Assembly (NCBI RefSeq): GCF_002743375.1
Contig: NZ_PDZC01000006.1
Location: forward strand, 62,001 to 126,000
Direction of reading: 5' to 3'
Source: Sporosarcina sp. P34
GTDB lineage: Bacteria; Bacillota; Bacilli; Bacillales_A; Planococcaceae
DNA: 64,000 nt
The notes below the pieces were generated by a model. That model had not been told where the DNA came from and ran no database searches. It saw nothing but the letters and a program-made list of their open reading frames with translations. Numbering within the stretch: the first letter of the stretch is position 1; each line of letters starts with the position of its first letter. This document shows positions 9,385-18,191 of this stretch, in pieces. The translations under genes and the position numbers were made by a program.

Positions 9385-9594
9385 TTGTAAAGTGGTTAGG
9401 GACTACAGTTGACGTGGCCATGACGGATAGGAGTAGTTTAATCATAATTTTTGGTGATAGCTCAAAGAAGTGGAATTCATCGATGCATTTTTTGTATAAT
9501 AGTAAGACTGGCATCTGTAAGGGATAAGTATATGTAATAAAACCATTTTTGCACATGCAGATGCAAGTTATGAAGAGAGGATTTGAACATAACG

Positions 9595-10557
9595 ATGAGT
9601 ACTAATTTTTGGCTTGATCTACCACGGCCATTTTTTATATTAGCACCGATGGAGGATGTGACGGATGTGGTTTTTCGTCACGTAGTAAGCGAAGCTGCAC
9701 GTCCAGATGTATTCTTTACTGAATTCACAAATACGGAAAGTTTTTGTCATCCAGAAGGAATTTTCAGCGTGCGCGGACGTTTGGCATTTACAGAAGACGA
9801 ACAGCCAATCGTTGCACATATTTGGGGAGATAAGCCTGAACATTTCCGCGATATGAGTATTGGGATGGCGGAACTTGGTTTTAAGGGATTGGATATTAAT
9901 ATGGGATGCCCTGTGCCAAATGTAGCAACAAAAGGTAAAGGCAGCGGTCTGATCAACCGTCCGGAAACAGCCGCGGCAATTATTCAGGCAGCAAAAGCTG
10001 GCGGATTGCCTGTGAGTGTAAAGACTCGTCTTGGCTACACAGATATAGAAGAGTGGCATACATGGCTCAGACATGTACTGGAGCAAGATATTGCGAACTT
10101 GTCGATACATCTTCGTACCCGTAAGGAGATGAGTAATGGGAATGCACATTGGGAATTGATTCCGGAGATCAAGAAACTTCGTGATGAAATAGCGCCTGAT
10201 ACACTGCTGACGATCAATGGAGATATTCTTGACCGTCAAATGGGTCTGGAGCTGGTGGAAAAATACGGTGTCGATGGGGTTATGATTGGTCGCGGAATTT
10301 TTAATAATCCATTTGCATTCGAAATAGAGAAGAGAGAGCATGATCATAAAGAGTTACTGGATCTACTGCGTCTTCATCTGGATCTATTTGATAAATATTC
10401 AACAGAACTAGAACCGCGGCTATTTAAACCGTTACGTCGTTTTTTTAAGATTTACATTAAAGGGTTCCGTGGAGCGGCTGAACTTAGACATGAATTAATG
10501 AATACGAATACGACAGATGAAGTGCGTGCATTACTGGATAGTGTGGAACTCGATTAA
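9595..10557 (+). CDS. tRNA-dihydrouridine synthase
   Basis: A 320-residue TIM-barrel flavoprotein of the Dus family, which reduces uridines in tRNA to dihydrouridine using FMN and NADPH. Visible landmarks are the N-terminal APMEDVTD, the FTEF/NTE segment, [20 protein letters not shown] with the catalytic cysteine (GCP), [17 protein letters not shown] and the C-terminal phosphate loop [13 protein letters not shown], followed by the helical tRNA-binding domain. It is not the dusB of the folate operon context of Bacillus, since no folate or lysS gene is adjacent. The ATG at 9595 begins at the family N-terminus; a TTG at 9583 is an alternative because GAGAGG is about 14 bases upstream of the ATG. 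Confidence 0.9.
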   Translation: MSTNFWLDLPRPFFILAPMEDVTDVVFRHVVSEAARPDVFFTEFTNTESFCHPEGIFSVRGRLAFTEDEQPIVAHIWGDKPEHFRDMSIGMAELGFKGLDINMGCPVPNVATKGKGSGLINRPETAAAIIQAAKAGGLPVSVKTRLGYTDIEEWHTWLRHVLEQDIANLSIHLRTRKEMSNGNAHWELIPEIKKLRDEIAPDTLLTINGDILDRQMGLELVEKYGVDGVMIGRGIFNNPFAFEIEKREHDHKELLDLLRLHLDLFDKYSTELEPRLFKPLRRFFKIYIKGFRGAAELRHELMNTNTTDEVRALLDSVELD

Positions 10558-10602
10558 TACATTTTGATAACCTTTAGCGGACATGATCTGTTTATACAAG
10601 CG

Positions 10603-10652
10603 AAAGCCTCCTTGCCATACCAGGAATACTGGTATGAGTAAGGAGGCTTTTT
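10603..10652. terminator. Bidirectional intrinsic terminator between dus and aminotransferase
   Basis: Arms AAAGCCTCCTT (10603-10613) and AAGGAGGCTTT (10640-10650) with an inner CCAG/CTGG pair, flanked by A and T runs. It separates convergent genes. Confidence 0.85.
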
Positions 10653-10683
10653 GCATCAAGAGGCAAAGTGGAAGTGTATCTTG

Positions 10684-11850
10684 TTACTTAAATAAACCAA
10701 GCTTTTCAATACGGCGAACCGCTTCTTGCAATCGTTCTTCACTTTCTAACAACCCGACTCGAATATATCCTTCGCCGTATACACCAAATCCGTTCCCTGG
10801 CGATACTGCGACATCTGCTTTATCCAGTAATAAGTTAGCGAAGGTTTCACTTGTAAAGCCTTCTGGGACAGGTAGCCAAGCGAAAAACGAGCCAGTAGGT
10901 GCTGTAACGTCCCAACCGATGCGTTCACATTCCGTCAGCAATACCGTCAGACGGCCTTCATAGAGCGCCACTAACTCTTCAACGCATTGTTGCGGACCCG
11001 TCAATGCTTCAATTGCCGCACGTTGAACCGCTGGGAAGATGCTAGTGAATAAATGGTCTTGCAATACGTTTAACGCTTCTATTATCTCGGAGTTGCCGAC
11101 TGCAAAACCGACTCGCCAGCCTGCCATATTATACATTTTGGAAAGAGATAGCATTTCAATGCCGACTTCCTTTGCTCCTTCAGTTTGTAAAAAACTAATC
11201 GGTTTCTTACCTTCAAAACCAATACCGCCATACGCAAAATCTTGTAAGACCGCAATCTGATGTTCTTTGGCAAATTCCACCGTTTTTTCATAAAACTCGG
11301 GTGTGGCTGTAACACCCGTTGGATTACTTGGATAGTTTAAGTACATGAGTTTGGCATCTTTTTTCTGATAATCCGTTAAATTATCGTAATCAGGAAGAAA
11401 TCCATTCTCCTTACGTAGCGGCATCGTATCATATCGAATACCTGCTAAGCTGACGCCGGATAAGTAATCAGGGTAACCCGGGTCTGGCAGCAATAATAAG
11501 TCACCTTCATTCATAATAGCAAGAGGTAGTTCCACGACACCTATTTTTGTACCGCCAAGTACCGCTACTTCTGTTTCGGGATCAATCGTGACATTGTATT
11601 CACGCTGATAATATTCAGCAACTGCTTGTTTTAAAGCAAGTGTCCCCCGAAATGGAGAGTAACCGTGTGTAGCAGGATCTTCAACGGCTTCTTGCAATGC
11701 TTTAATAATATGAGGAGGTGTTGGCTGATCAGGATTTCCACGTCCTAGGTTAATCACATCTCTGCCTTCATCCATAGCCTTTTCTATTTTATTTAATAAT
11801 AATGTAAAGAAATGCGGAGGGAGTTGTTGTAATCGGTTGGATAATGCCAT
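10684..11850 (-). CDS. mtnE: PLP-dependent aminotransferase, MtnE-like
   Basis: A 388-residue fold-type I aminotransferase. Motifs: NLGRGNPDQPTPPHI near residue 35, YSPFRGTLALKQA, LNYPSNPTG, the Schiff-base lysine in LSLSKMYNMAGWRVGF, and the C-terminal arginine in GYIRVGLLE. It closely resembles B. subtilis MtnE (YkrV), which transaminates 4-methylthio-2-oxobutyrate to methionine in the salvage pathway. The divergent S-box metNIQ operon supports a methionine link. The riboswitch reads away from this gene, and I see no second S-box on its own side. ATG with AAGGAA 6 bases upstream. A broader aspartate/aromatic aminotransferase role cannot be excluded. Confidence 0.8.
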   Translation of the reverse strand: MALSNRLQQLPPHFFTLLLNKIEKAMDEGRDVINLGRGNPDQPTPPHIIKALQEAVEDPATHGYSPFRGTLALKQAVAEYYQREYNVTIDPETEVAVLGGTKIGVVELPLAIMNEGDLLLLPDPGYPDYLSGVSLAGIRYDTMPLRKENGFLPDYDNLTDYQKKDAKLMYLNYPSNPTGVTATPEFYEKTVEFAKEHQIAVLQDFAYGGIGFEGKKPISFLQTEGAKEVGIEMLSLSKMYNMAGWRVGFAVGNSEIIEALNVLQDHLFTSIFPAVQRAAIEALTGPQQCVEELVALYEGRLTVLLTECERIGWDVTAPTGSFFAWLPVPEGFTSETFANLLLDKADVAVSPGNGFGVYGEGYIRVGLLESEERLQEAVRRIEKLGLFK

Positions 11851-12021
11851 AGTCTATTCCTTCTTTCTTTGATAGGGTATGTGCGTTAAGTATACATAGA
11901 TCATACAAGATTTTTCAATAGAAGGATTGTGATTCGATTCTAGAACATTGCGAAAATTAGTCGATAGAAATTAAAGCTGATAGAATAAGTCGGATATTCC
12001 GATAAATTGGCGTTATTCTCC

Positions 12022-12050
12022 TTGACAGTTGTATTAATTCAGATTAGTAT
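12022..12050 (+). promoter_or_regulatory. Sigma-A promoter of the S-box metNIQ operon
   Basis: TTGACA (12022-12027), 17-base spacer, TAGTAT (12045-12050), placed about 30 bases before the SAM riboswitch. Confidence 0.75.
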
Positions 12051-12078
12051 ATGTTTTATGCATATAATTTAATAGCAA

Positions 12079-12192
12079 TCTCTTATCAAGAGCGACGGAG
12101 GGAAATGGCCCGATGATGTCCAGCAACCCCTTGAATAATCCAAGGAAGGTGCCAAATCCTACAGTATGGTTTTCCATCTGAGAGATAAGCTG
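12079..12192 (+). promoter_or_regulatory. SAM-I (S-box) riboswitch
   Basis: The P1 strands TCTTATCAAGAG and GAGAGATAAG bracket the conserved S-box core: a CGGAGGGA-type element, GGCCCGATGATGTCCAGCAACC, AAGGAAGGTGCCAAATCC and the final stem. It senses S-adenosylmethionine and, with the following terminator, should switch off metNIQ when SAM is plentiful. Confidence 0.93.
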
Positions 12193-12209
12193 AGAATATT
12201 TCAGTCCCT

Positions 12210-12239
12210 CTTTCATTTAGAAAAATGAAAGATTTTTTT
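12210..12239 (+). terminator. Riboswitch-controlled terminator before metN
   Basis: Stem CTTTCATTT/AAATGAAAG (12210-12231) with seven Ts. It lies between the S-box and metN, as expected for transcription attenuation. Confidence 0.88.
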
Positions 12240-12306
12240 ATTTAGAAAGAAATTTTCTAGCCAACTGTTTATGATTATTTACTTGAATGTAGAAAGAAGT
12301 GAGACT

Positions 12307-13320
12307 ATGATCCAAATTCAACATTTGTCTAAGGAATATCAGACAAAAGAAAAAGTGGTAAAAGGTGTAGATGACGTATCACTAGACATCGAGACAGGAG
12401 AAATATTTGGCATTGTCGGTTATTCAGGGGCCGGGAAAAGTTCACTTATACGTTGTTTGAATTTGTTGGAAAGGCCAACGAGCGGCACTATTTTAATAGA
12501 TGGTGTAAACTTAACGAAACTTTCAGGGATTGAGCTTCGACAGGCACGCTTGAAGATCGGAATGATTTTTCAGCACTTTTATTTAATTAGTCAAAAGACT
12601 ATTTTCGAAAATATCGCATTCGCTTTACAGGCAGCGAAAATGCCTTCAGATAAAATAGAGACACGGGTAATGGAACTTCTCGAAATGGTGGGTCTGTCGG
12701 ATAAACGCAATGTATATCCTGCCCAGCTAAGTGGGGGACAGAAACAACGCGTCGGTATTGCGAGAGCGCTAGCCAATAATCCATCCGTTTTGCTTTGTGA
12801 TGAAGCGACATCCGCACTGGACCCTAACACGACCACGTCCATTTTACGATTGTTGAAAAAGATCAATCAAGAATTGAATATCACGATTGTTTTAATTACG
12901 CACGAGATGAATGTGGTAAAAGAGATTTGTGATCGCATGGCGATTATGCAAGACGGAAAAGTGATCGAAGAAGGGCCAGTATATGACATCTTTTCTCAAC
13001 CAGTTCAACCATTAACAAAGGAGTTTATCAGCAGTGTGGTGTCTTACGACATTCCTGAAGCCGTCATGTCCAATTTGGTCGGTACATTGATAAAAATCAC
13101 ATTTAAAGGTGAAGTAGCGATGGAGGGTGTAATTTCCGATACGATGCAGAAATATAAGGTCAAAGGAAACTTCTTGCATGGTTCGATTGAATATATTCAA
13201 GAACGAGCACTTGGGATTTTCTTGATGGAATTACAAGGTGAGCGTGAAGAAGTAGAGCAAGCGATTGCATACATACTGAAACAAAACGCACAAGTGGAGG
13301 TGATCCGACAACATGTTTGA
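12307..13320 (+). CDS. metN: Methionine ABC transporter ATP-binding protein MetN
   Basis: A 337-residue ABC ATPase: Walker A GYSGAGKSS, Q-loop MIFQHF, signature LSGGQKQR, Walker B VLLCDEATSALD, switch histidine in LITHEM. After about residue 255 comes the C-terminal NIL-type regulatory domain that binds methionine and inhibits transport in the MetNIQ family. It pairs with MetI and MetQ for uptake of methionine and its derivatives at the membrane. The ATG at 12307 follows an AAGTGAG site; the upstream in-frame ATG at 12271 has no ribosome site and lies right after the riboswitch terminator. The next gene, metI, overlaps by 8 bases. Confidence 0.95.
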   Translation: MIQIQHLSKEYQTKEKVVKGVDDVSLDIETGEIFGIVGYSGAGKSSLIRCLNLLERPTSGTILIDGVNLTKLSGIELRQARLKIGMIFQHFYLISQKTIFENIAFALQAAKMPSDKIETRVMELLEMVGLSDKRNVYPAQLSGGQKQRVGIARALANNPSVLLCDEATSALDPNTTTSILRLLKKINQELNITIVLITHEMNVVKEICDRMAIMQDGKVIEEGPVYDIFSQPVQPLTKEFISSVVSYDIPEAVMSNLVGTLIKITFKGEVAMEGVISDTMQKYKVKGNFLHGSIEYIQERALGIFLMELQGEREEVEQAIAYILKQNAQVEVIRQHV

Positions 13321-13981
13321 TCTATCTCACATCTTGGAACTCATGCCGGATATTACAAAAGCATTTGGTGAAACATTGTACATGATCGGCATCTCACTTA
13401 CGATTGCGCTGATTATTGGATTGCCGCTTGGCGTTCTGTTATTTACAACGGATAGAGGATTATTTTTAGAGAACCGTGCAATTAATTCGGTTATTGGGTT
13501 TCTCGTCAACATCATTCGCTCTATCCCATTTATCATACTGCTTGTAGCTCTAATACCTTTGACGAAACTGATTGTCGGAAGTACGATTGGACCAGCAGCT
13601 GCAAGTGTATCGCTTTCCGTTGCAGCCATTCCTTTCTTTGCAAGGATTGTTGAAACATCCATGCGTGAAATTGATAAAGGAGTTATAGAAGCAGCGATTT
13701 CAACGGGTGCTTCGCCCTGGATGATTATTTGGAATGTGTTATTGCCTGAATCAAAGTCGAGTATTATCCAAGGACTTACACTGACGTTAATCAACTTAGT
13801 TGCCTATTCAGCAATGGCTGGATTTGTTGGCGGAGGTGGAATTGGGGACCTCGCAATTCGTTTTGGCTATTACCGATATGATGACAGTATTATGCTCGTC
13901 ACCGTCGCCATTCTAATAATACTAGTGCAGTTGATTCAATTTAGTGGAGATCGTTTTTCAAAAATGATAGATAAAAGATAA
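13313..13981 (+). CDS. metI: Methionine ABC transporter permease MetI
   Basis: A 222-residue permease with five hydrophobic segments, typical of MetI. The cytoplasmic loop EAAISTGASPWMIIWNVLLPES is the EAA motif that contacts MetN. Its start lies inside the end of metN with GGAGGTG upstream, so the two are translationally coupled. Second gene of the S-box operon. Confidence 0.95.
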   Translation: MFDLSHILELMPDITKAFGETLYMIGISLTIALIIGLPLGVLLFTTDRGLFLENRAINSVIGFLVNIIRSIPFIILLVALIPLTKLIVGSTIGPAAASVSLSVAAIPFFARIVETSMREIDKGVIEAAISTGASPWMIIWNVLLPESKSSIIQGLTLTLINLVAYSAMAGFVGGGGIGDLAIRFGYYRYDDSIMLVTVAILIILVQLIQFSGDRFSKMIDKR

Positions 13982-13998
13982 TAGGGGAGAGATGGATT

Positions 13999-14826
13999 AT
14001 GAAGAAACTGGTACTTGCATTCATTCTTACTGCGTTAGTTGCGGCTTTAGCGGCTTGTGGAGAAGAAAAGTCTACTGAAAAGTCGGATGATGATAAAAAT
14101 ATACACTTTGGTGCAACTGCAGGTCCTTATAGTGACATGCTAAAAAAAGCAATACAACCTGCACTTGAGGAAAAAGGATATACTGTCGAAATCACGGAAT
14201 TTAGTGATTATATACAACCCAATATTTCGTTGGATAGCGGAGATATAGATGCGAACTTGTTCCAAAATATCACGTACTTGGAAAACTTCGAGAAAGAAAA
14301 TAAAATGGAACTCTCTGAATTGATTATCGTACCGACCGCGCCATTAGGTATCTATTCAAACAAATATACATCTCTCGATGAAATTGAAGAGGGATCAACT
14401 ATCACTATTCCAAATGATCCAGTGAATGCTGCAAGAACGTTATATGTATTGGAAGATGTAGGGTTAGTGAAAATGGATGAAGGCATTGACCAATTAACGG
14501 CATCTGAAAAAGATATCACAGAGAACCCAAAAAACTTAGTAATTCAGCCGGTTGAAGCAGGGCAATTGCCCCGTTCGGTAGAGGGGTCTGACTTGGCTGC
14601 AGTGCCTGGTAACTTTGCAATTGCAGCAAATATGGATTTATTAGACGCATTAGCTTTAGAAAATATGCCTGATCGGTTCCGTAATGTTGTAGCCGTGAAA
14701 ACAGAAAACGTAGATAAGCAATTTGCGAAAGACATTATTGAAGTAGTAGAATCTGAGCAGTTTTTAGAAGTGATTGAATCCGAATTTAAAGGTTTCGGTA
14801 AACCAGCTTGGATGGAAAAGAACTAG
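13999..14826 (+). CDS. metQ: Methionine-binding lipoprotein MetQ
   Basis: A 275-residue NlpA/MetQ-family substrate-binding lipoprotein. The signal peptide ends in the lipobox LAAC (Cys20), giving a lipid-anchored protein outside the membrane. Family landmarks include HFGATAGPYSDML, the SLDSGDIDANLFQN region and the IPNDPVNAARTLYVLE segment. It delivers methionine to MetNI. Ribosome site GGGGAGAG. It is the last gene of the operon and is followed by a strong terminator. Confidence 0.95.
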   Translation: MKKLVLAFILTALVAALAACGEEKSTEKSDDDKNIHFGATAGPYSDMLKKAIQPALEEKGYTVEITEFSDYIQPNISLDSGDIDANLFQNITYLENFEKENKMELSELIIVPTAPLGIYSNKYTSLDEIEEGSTITIPNDPVNAARTLYVLEDVGLVKMDEGIDQLTASEKDITENPKNLVIQPVEAGQLPRSVEGSDLAAVPGNFAIAANMDLLDALALENMPDRFRNVVAVKTENVDKQFAKDIIEVVESEQFLEVIESEFKGFGKPAWMEKN

Positions 14827-14854
14827 TTGGACGTAAAGTAATACGATGAAAAAT

Positions 14855-14900
14855 ATACCAGACTCGAAGACAATGGAAAGTGTCTTCAAGTCTGGTATTT
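14855..14900. terminator. Bidirectional terminator between metQ and serine dehydratase
   Basis: Arms ATACCAGACTcGAAGACA (14855-14872) and TGTCTTCaAGTCTGGTAT (14881-14898), followed by TTTT; convergent genes on both sides. Confidence 0.9.
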
Positions 14901-14909
14901 TACTGCTGT

Positions 14910-16487
14910 TTATTCTGTCTCCACCAATACAATATCATCAATAATAGGTACGTCGCGTTTTAACTCCGTAAGCATTTCTTCATCTACAGAGCTATCGATT
15001 TCACAAATCGTAATAGCGGGACCGTCAATTGCAAATCGTTCATTCGCCATACGGGCAATATTGATTCCTTTTCTCGAGAGAATACCTAAAAGATCTGCAA
15101 TAACGCCTTTTTGATCGGTGTGGCGGATCAATAGTGCTGGACGTTCGCCTGAGAATTTTAACGGATAATCATCAAGTTCTTGGACTTCGATTTTACCTCC
15201 ACCAAGTGAACTGGCGAGGACTTTTACTTTGTTGGTTGGTCCTGTCAACTCGATGAGTACGGTATTTGGATGATAGCTCCCCAGCACACGTTTCGTAAAT
15301 TCATATTCTAATCCTATCTCCATCGCAAGTTCTTTCGCATGCGGAATTCTGTCATCTGTCGTATTGTACCCCATGACACCGGCAAGAAGTGCCAAGTCGG
15401 TACCGTGTCCTTGATAGGTCGTTGCGAAAGAACCCATTAGTGAAAACTTTGCATGAATGGGTTGCTCGTTCAATAGCTGATGCGCAACGTTTCCAATTCG
15501 TACGGCTCCAGCAGTGTGGGAGCTTGATGGGCCAATCATGACAGGACCAATGATTTCATAGGCACTTTGGTATTTAGCAGGCGCACCACTGCTTTTTTCT
15601 TTTGACTCTTTTTCTTTCCCGAATACTTGGTTTTTCAGTTTTTGCCCTGTGGGTGTACCAGCTAGGCCACCTATACCCGTTTCGCGCAGTGACTCTGGCA
15701 TATTTTGTCCGACTTCGTGCATGACATGGATCACTTCGTCAGGAGGGATGATGCTCACCACTCCTGCCATCGCCATATCTGCAGCCGCTTCAGCTGTGAT
15801 AGCATGTAGTCCATTTCGAATGATACAAGGGATTTCTACAAGACCCGCCACAGGATCACAAACAAGTCCCAATGAGTTTTTCAGCGCAATACCTATTGCA
15901 TGACCGACTTGTTCGGGTGTGCCGCCGGCAAGTTCCACTAATGTTCCTGCCGCCATTGCAGTAGCGGAGCCGACTTCTGCTTGGCATCCTCCTGCAGCTC
16001 CAGAAATGGAAGCGCGATTGGCGATGACTAAGCCTAGCGCGGAAGCCGTGAACATGGATAAGACAATTTGTTCGCGTGTATACTTGCCACTATCTAGCGC
16101 ATGTACGAGAACGGCAGGCAATATTCCTGCTGATCCCGCAGTAGGGGTTGCGACGATTCGTCCCATATTCGCATTTACCTCTGAGACAGCTAGCGCATTT
16201 GCAGCGGTGTGTAGAGTAGAAGGATGAACGAAAGAATTCCCCTTTTCGGCATAGTCATATAAGCGCTGTCCATCACCGCCAGTTAGTCCTGTGCGTGACA
16301 TCACAGATGTAGTTGTCCCTTTACGAACAGCTTCTTCCATCACCGTAAACTGTTCTGACATTTTCTTGATGATAGTTTCTCTTTGCATGCTTTTTTGCTT
16401 AATTTCGGATTGAATCATTAACTCGTAAATTGGCTTATGACTCTGTTCCGCATGCTCGATCAGTTGGTGTAAGCTCGTGAATGCCAT
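14910..16487 (-). CDS. sdaA: Iron-sulfur L-serine dehydratase, alpha-beta fusion
   Basis: A 525-residue protein that joins both chains of the Fe-S L-serine dehydratase, which turns serine into pyruvate and ammonia. Residues about 1-285 are the catalytic alpha part, with the cluster-type cysteines in AAGGCQAEVGSA and LVCDPVAGLVEIPCIIRNG. A charged linker (about 286-310) leads to the beta part, with VMIGPSSSHTAGAVRIG and a C-terminal ACT domain (HTDQKGVIADLLGILSRKGI). B. subtilis carries the chains as two genes, and the E. coli single-chain enzymes have the beta-like part first; here the order is alpha then beta. The ATG at 16487 has AAGGAG 9 bases upstream; the longer frame to 16532 lacks a site. 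A cre box 86 bases upstream suggests CcpA control. Confidence 0.9.
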   Translation of the reverse strand: MAFTSLHQLIEHAEQSHKPIYELMIQSEIKQKSMQRETIIKKMSEQFTVMEEAVRKGTTTSVMSRTGLTGGDGQRLYDYAEKGNSFVHPSTLHTAANALAVSEVNANMGRIVATPTAGSAGILPAVLVHALDSGKYTREQIVLSMFTASALGLVIANRASISGAAGGCQAEVGSATAMAAGTLVELAGGTPEQVGHAIGIALKNSLGLVCDPVAGLVEIPCIIRNGLHAITAEAAADMAMAGVVSIIPPDEVIHVMHEVGQNMPESLRETGIGGLAGTPTGQKLKNQVFGKEKESKEKSSGAPAKYQSAYEIIGPVMIGPSSSHTAGAVRIGNVAHQLLNEQPIHAKFSLMGSFATTYQGHGTDLALLAGVMGYNTTDDRIPHAKELAMEIGLEYEFTKRVLGSYHPNTVLIELTGPTNKVKVLASSLGGGKIEVQELDDYPLKFSGERPALLIRHTDQKGVIADLLGILSRKGINIARMANERFAIDGPAITICEIDSSVDEEMLTELKRDVPIIDDIVLVETE

Positions 16488-16572
16488 ATGTGTTTGCTCC
16501 TTAAAGAGAACCGTTCGGATAGAAAGATTCAAGAACCATTCTCGTTGTATTTGACAAAAAATATCGTATTTT

Positions 16573-16586
16573 TGAAAGCGCTTACC
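16573..16586. promoter_or_regulatory. Catabolite-responsive element (cre) upstream of serine dehydratase
   Basis: TGAAAGCGCTTACC matches the cre consensus TGWAANCGNTNWCA at all but the last base and lies 86 bases before the start codon. Confidence 0.7.
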
Positions 16587-16913
16587 TATAATTATTTGTT
16601 ACTTTACGTGAAATGTCAATCAATCGAAAAGATACCGAAGCACCTGATGCTCAGTTGTGTATATGTTTACTAACTTTGAAGATCCGAGTTGTTGAATGAG
16701 CCTGGAGGCACCTTTGTATCCGGTCGATAGGTCATATATTTAAACCCTTTTAATTGGGGGTGTTACTAAGTTAGTCTATAGTGTTAGACGTAAAATTTCA
16801 ATGATTTGCAATGAACTGGATAAGTCCAATACGATCATCTTATGGTATGATTAATCCATGAGAATATAAGTATGTCAATATACAATACTACTTGCTAGGT
16901 GGGGGATTCTTAC
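16587..16913. other. Intergenic region between serine dehydratase and STAS gene
   Basis: About 330 bases between divergent genes. Apart from the cre box on its left edge and the GGTGGGGG ribosome site of the STAS gene on its right, I recognise nothing; no riboswitch-like conserved core is present. Confidence 0.5.
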
Positions 16914-17399
16914 ATGAATGGAGAAATAAATTCAGCACAAGAAATTACTGAACTTAGAAAACAAATTATTAAGTATGAGAAAATTATAGAGGATTTATCA
17001 GCGCCAATTATTCCTTCTATTGTACCAGAAACCATTTTAGTTCCGCTAACAGGAGTTCTTTCAGTAGGACGCTTTATGCATATCCAAGAAAAGATTGTGC
17101 AAAGAATATCTGCTAACAACATACTTACAGTAGTCTTTGATTTTACCGATATTAGCAATTTGGCAGTAGAAGAAAATATGGGGTATGAGTTATTGAGTGA
17201 AAAAATTAATGAATTGGTCAGTGTGTTGCAATTAATGGGTACAGAAACCATTTTTGTAGGTTTTTCACCGGAGTTTGCTCAAAATTTAATTCTATCCAAT
17301 GTATCGAAATTTAATCAACTTCGTGCGTTTACGAATTTCCGTGAAGGTCTTCGATACTTATTGGATCAAAAGGGAATGAAAATTGTTTATAAAAAATAA
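16914..17399 (+). CDS. STAS-domain protein related to RsbR/RsbS stressosome family
   Basis: A 161-residue protein: a short N-terminal coiled coil (about 5-30) followed by a STAS domain (about 40-155). The IIPSIVPETILVPLTGVL start and FVGFSPEFAQNL segment match RsbR-type STAS domains, which act in stressosomes that release sigma-B. RsbR N-terminal globin-like sensor domain is missing. Where RsbR and RsbS have the phosphorylatable VDT/DS segment, this one reads SNLAVEEN, so RsbT phosphorylation at that site seems lost. No rsbS or rsbT gene adjoins it. GTG at 16899 is in frame, but the ATG at 16914 has AGGTGGGGG 8 bases upstream. Confidence 0.75.
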   Translation: MNGEINSAQEITELRKQIIKYEKIIEDLSAPIIPSIVPETILVPLTGVLSVGRFMHIQEKIVQRISANNILTVVFDFTDISNLAVEENMGYELLSEKINELVSVLQLMGTETIFVGFSPEFAQNLILSNVSKFNQLRAFTNFREGLRYLLDQKGMKIVYKK

Positions 17400-17401
17400 A
17401 C

Positions 17402-17450
17402 GAATGCTTGTGTAACAGCGGATTTTCAGTCTACTGTTATGCAGGCATTC
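17402..17450. terminator. Hairpin between convergent STAS and Usp genes
   Basis: GAATGC...TAACAG (17402-17418) pairs with CTGTTA...GCATTC (17434-17450). The T tail is weak, so termination strength is uncertain. Confidence 0.5.
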
Positions 17451-17455
17451 ATGTA

Positions 17456-17893
17456 TTATTTTACACTACCTCGGACGACTAATACGTCACATGATGCAGT
17501 CAAAACAATTGCCTCAGAGACAGAGCCTAGAAAAAAATGCTCTACGTTCTTCACACCTTGAGCACCGCAGACGATTAAGTCGGCTTCTATTACTTGAGCA
17601 AGTTCTTTGGAAATACTTACTTTCGGATCACCATGTTTGATGTATGTTTCCACATCGTCAATACCTTTTTCTTTAGCAAGGGTTATATAGCTATTCAGCA
17701 AATCCCCTATGCGTTGCTCTTCTCTTTCTAAATAGGAAGTGTCATCTTCGTCAATCGAAAAGATATCAATGACGCTGACGATGTGCAATCTCGCATTTTC
17801 TTCATGCTTTACAACTTCTAGCGATTTATAAAAAGCCTGTTTTGCTTCACTTGAACCATCTACCGCGACAAGAATATTCATATATTCATTCAT
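17456..17893 (-). CDS. Universal stress protein (UspA family)
   Basis: A 145-residue single Usp domain with the N-terminal ILVAVDGSSEAKQAF strand-helix and the C-terminal nucleotide-binding motif ICGAQGVKNVEHFFLGSVSEAIV (G-x2-G-x9-G-S type). Such proteins bind ATP and support stress survival in the cytosol; the specific job is unknown. GGGAGGAG lies about 10 bases before the ATG. It differs clearly in sequence from the three other Usp proteins further along. Transcribed alone, convergent with the STAS gene. Confidence 0.9.
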   Translation of the reverse strand: MNEYMNILVAVDGSSEAKQAFYKSLEVVKHEENARLHIVSVIDIFSIDEDDTSYLEREEQRIGDLLNSYITLAKEKGIDDVETYIKHGDPKVSISKELAQVIEADLIVCGAQGVKNVEHFFLGSVSEAIVLTASCDVLVVRGSVK

Positions 17894-18191
17894 CTTACAA
17901 TCTCCTCCCGAAAATCAGGGTCATCTTTCATTCGTCCGATGTACTAACGATAGTATGGTAATAATCTGCTTATTATTATACCATGTTTGTAAGTAATATC
18001 TGTTAATCCATAGAAAAAACCGAGAGATCTGTGAGGTAGTGCTTTTACGTTTTCCAGTCACCGAGCACAGTTTGACAATTCATTTTCGTATGATAGTTAG
18101 AAAAAATAGCTGAACTACTTGTATAAACATTTAACATGAACATACTACACCTAGTAACCAGGGCGTTATAGTGAATAAGGAGGAAGAGAAC

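Noticed and set aside
9640-10347. 235-codon minus-strand frame opposite the tRNA-dihydrouridine synthase gene
   Set aside because: The plus-strand frame is a clear Dus enzyme; the opposite frame is cysteine-, histidine- and isoleucine-rich without any fold signal.
16914-17399. Anti-sigma factor antagonist SpoIIAA or RsbV
   Set aside because: The protein is longer than these, has an N-terminal coiled coil and lacks the phosphoserine motif.
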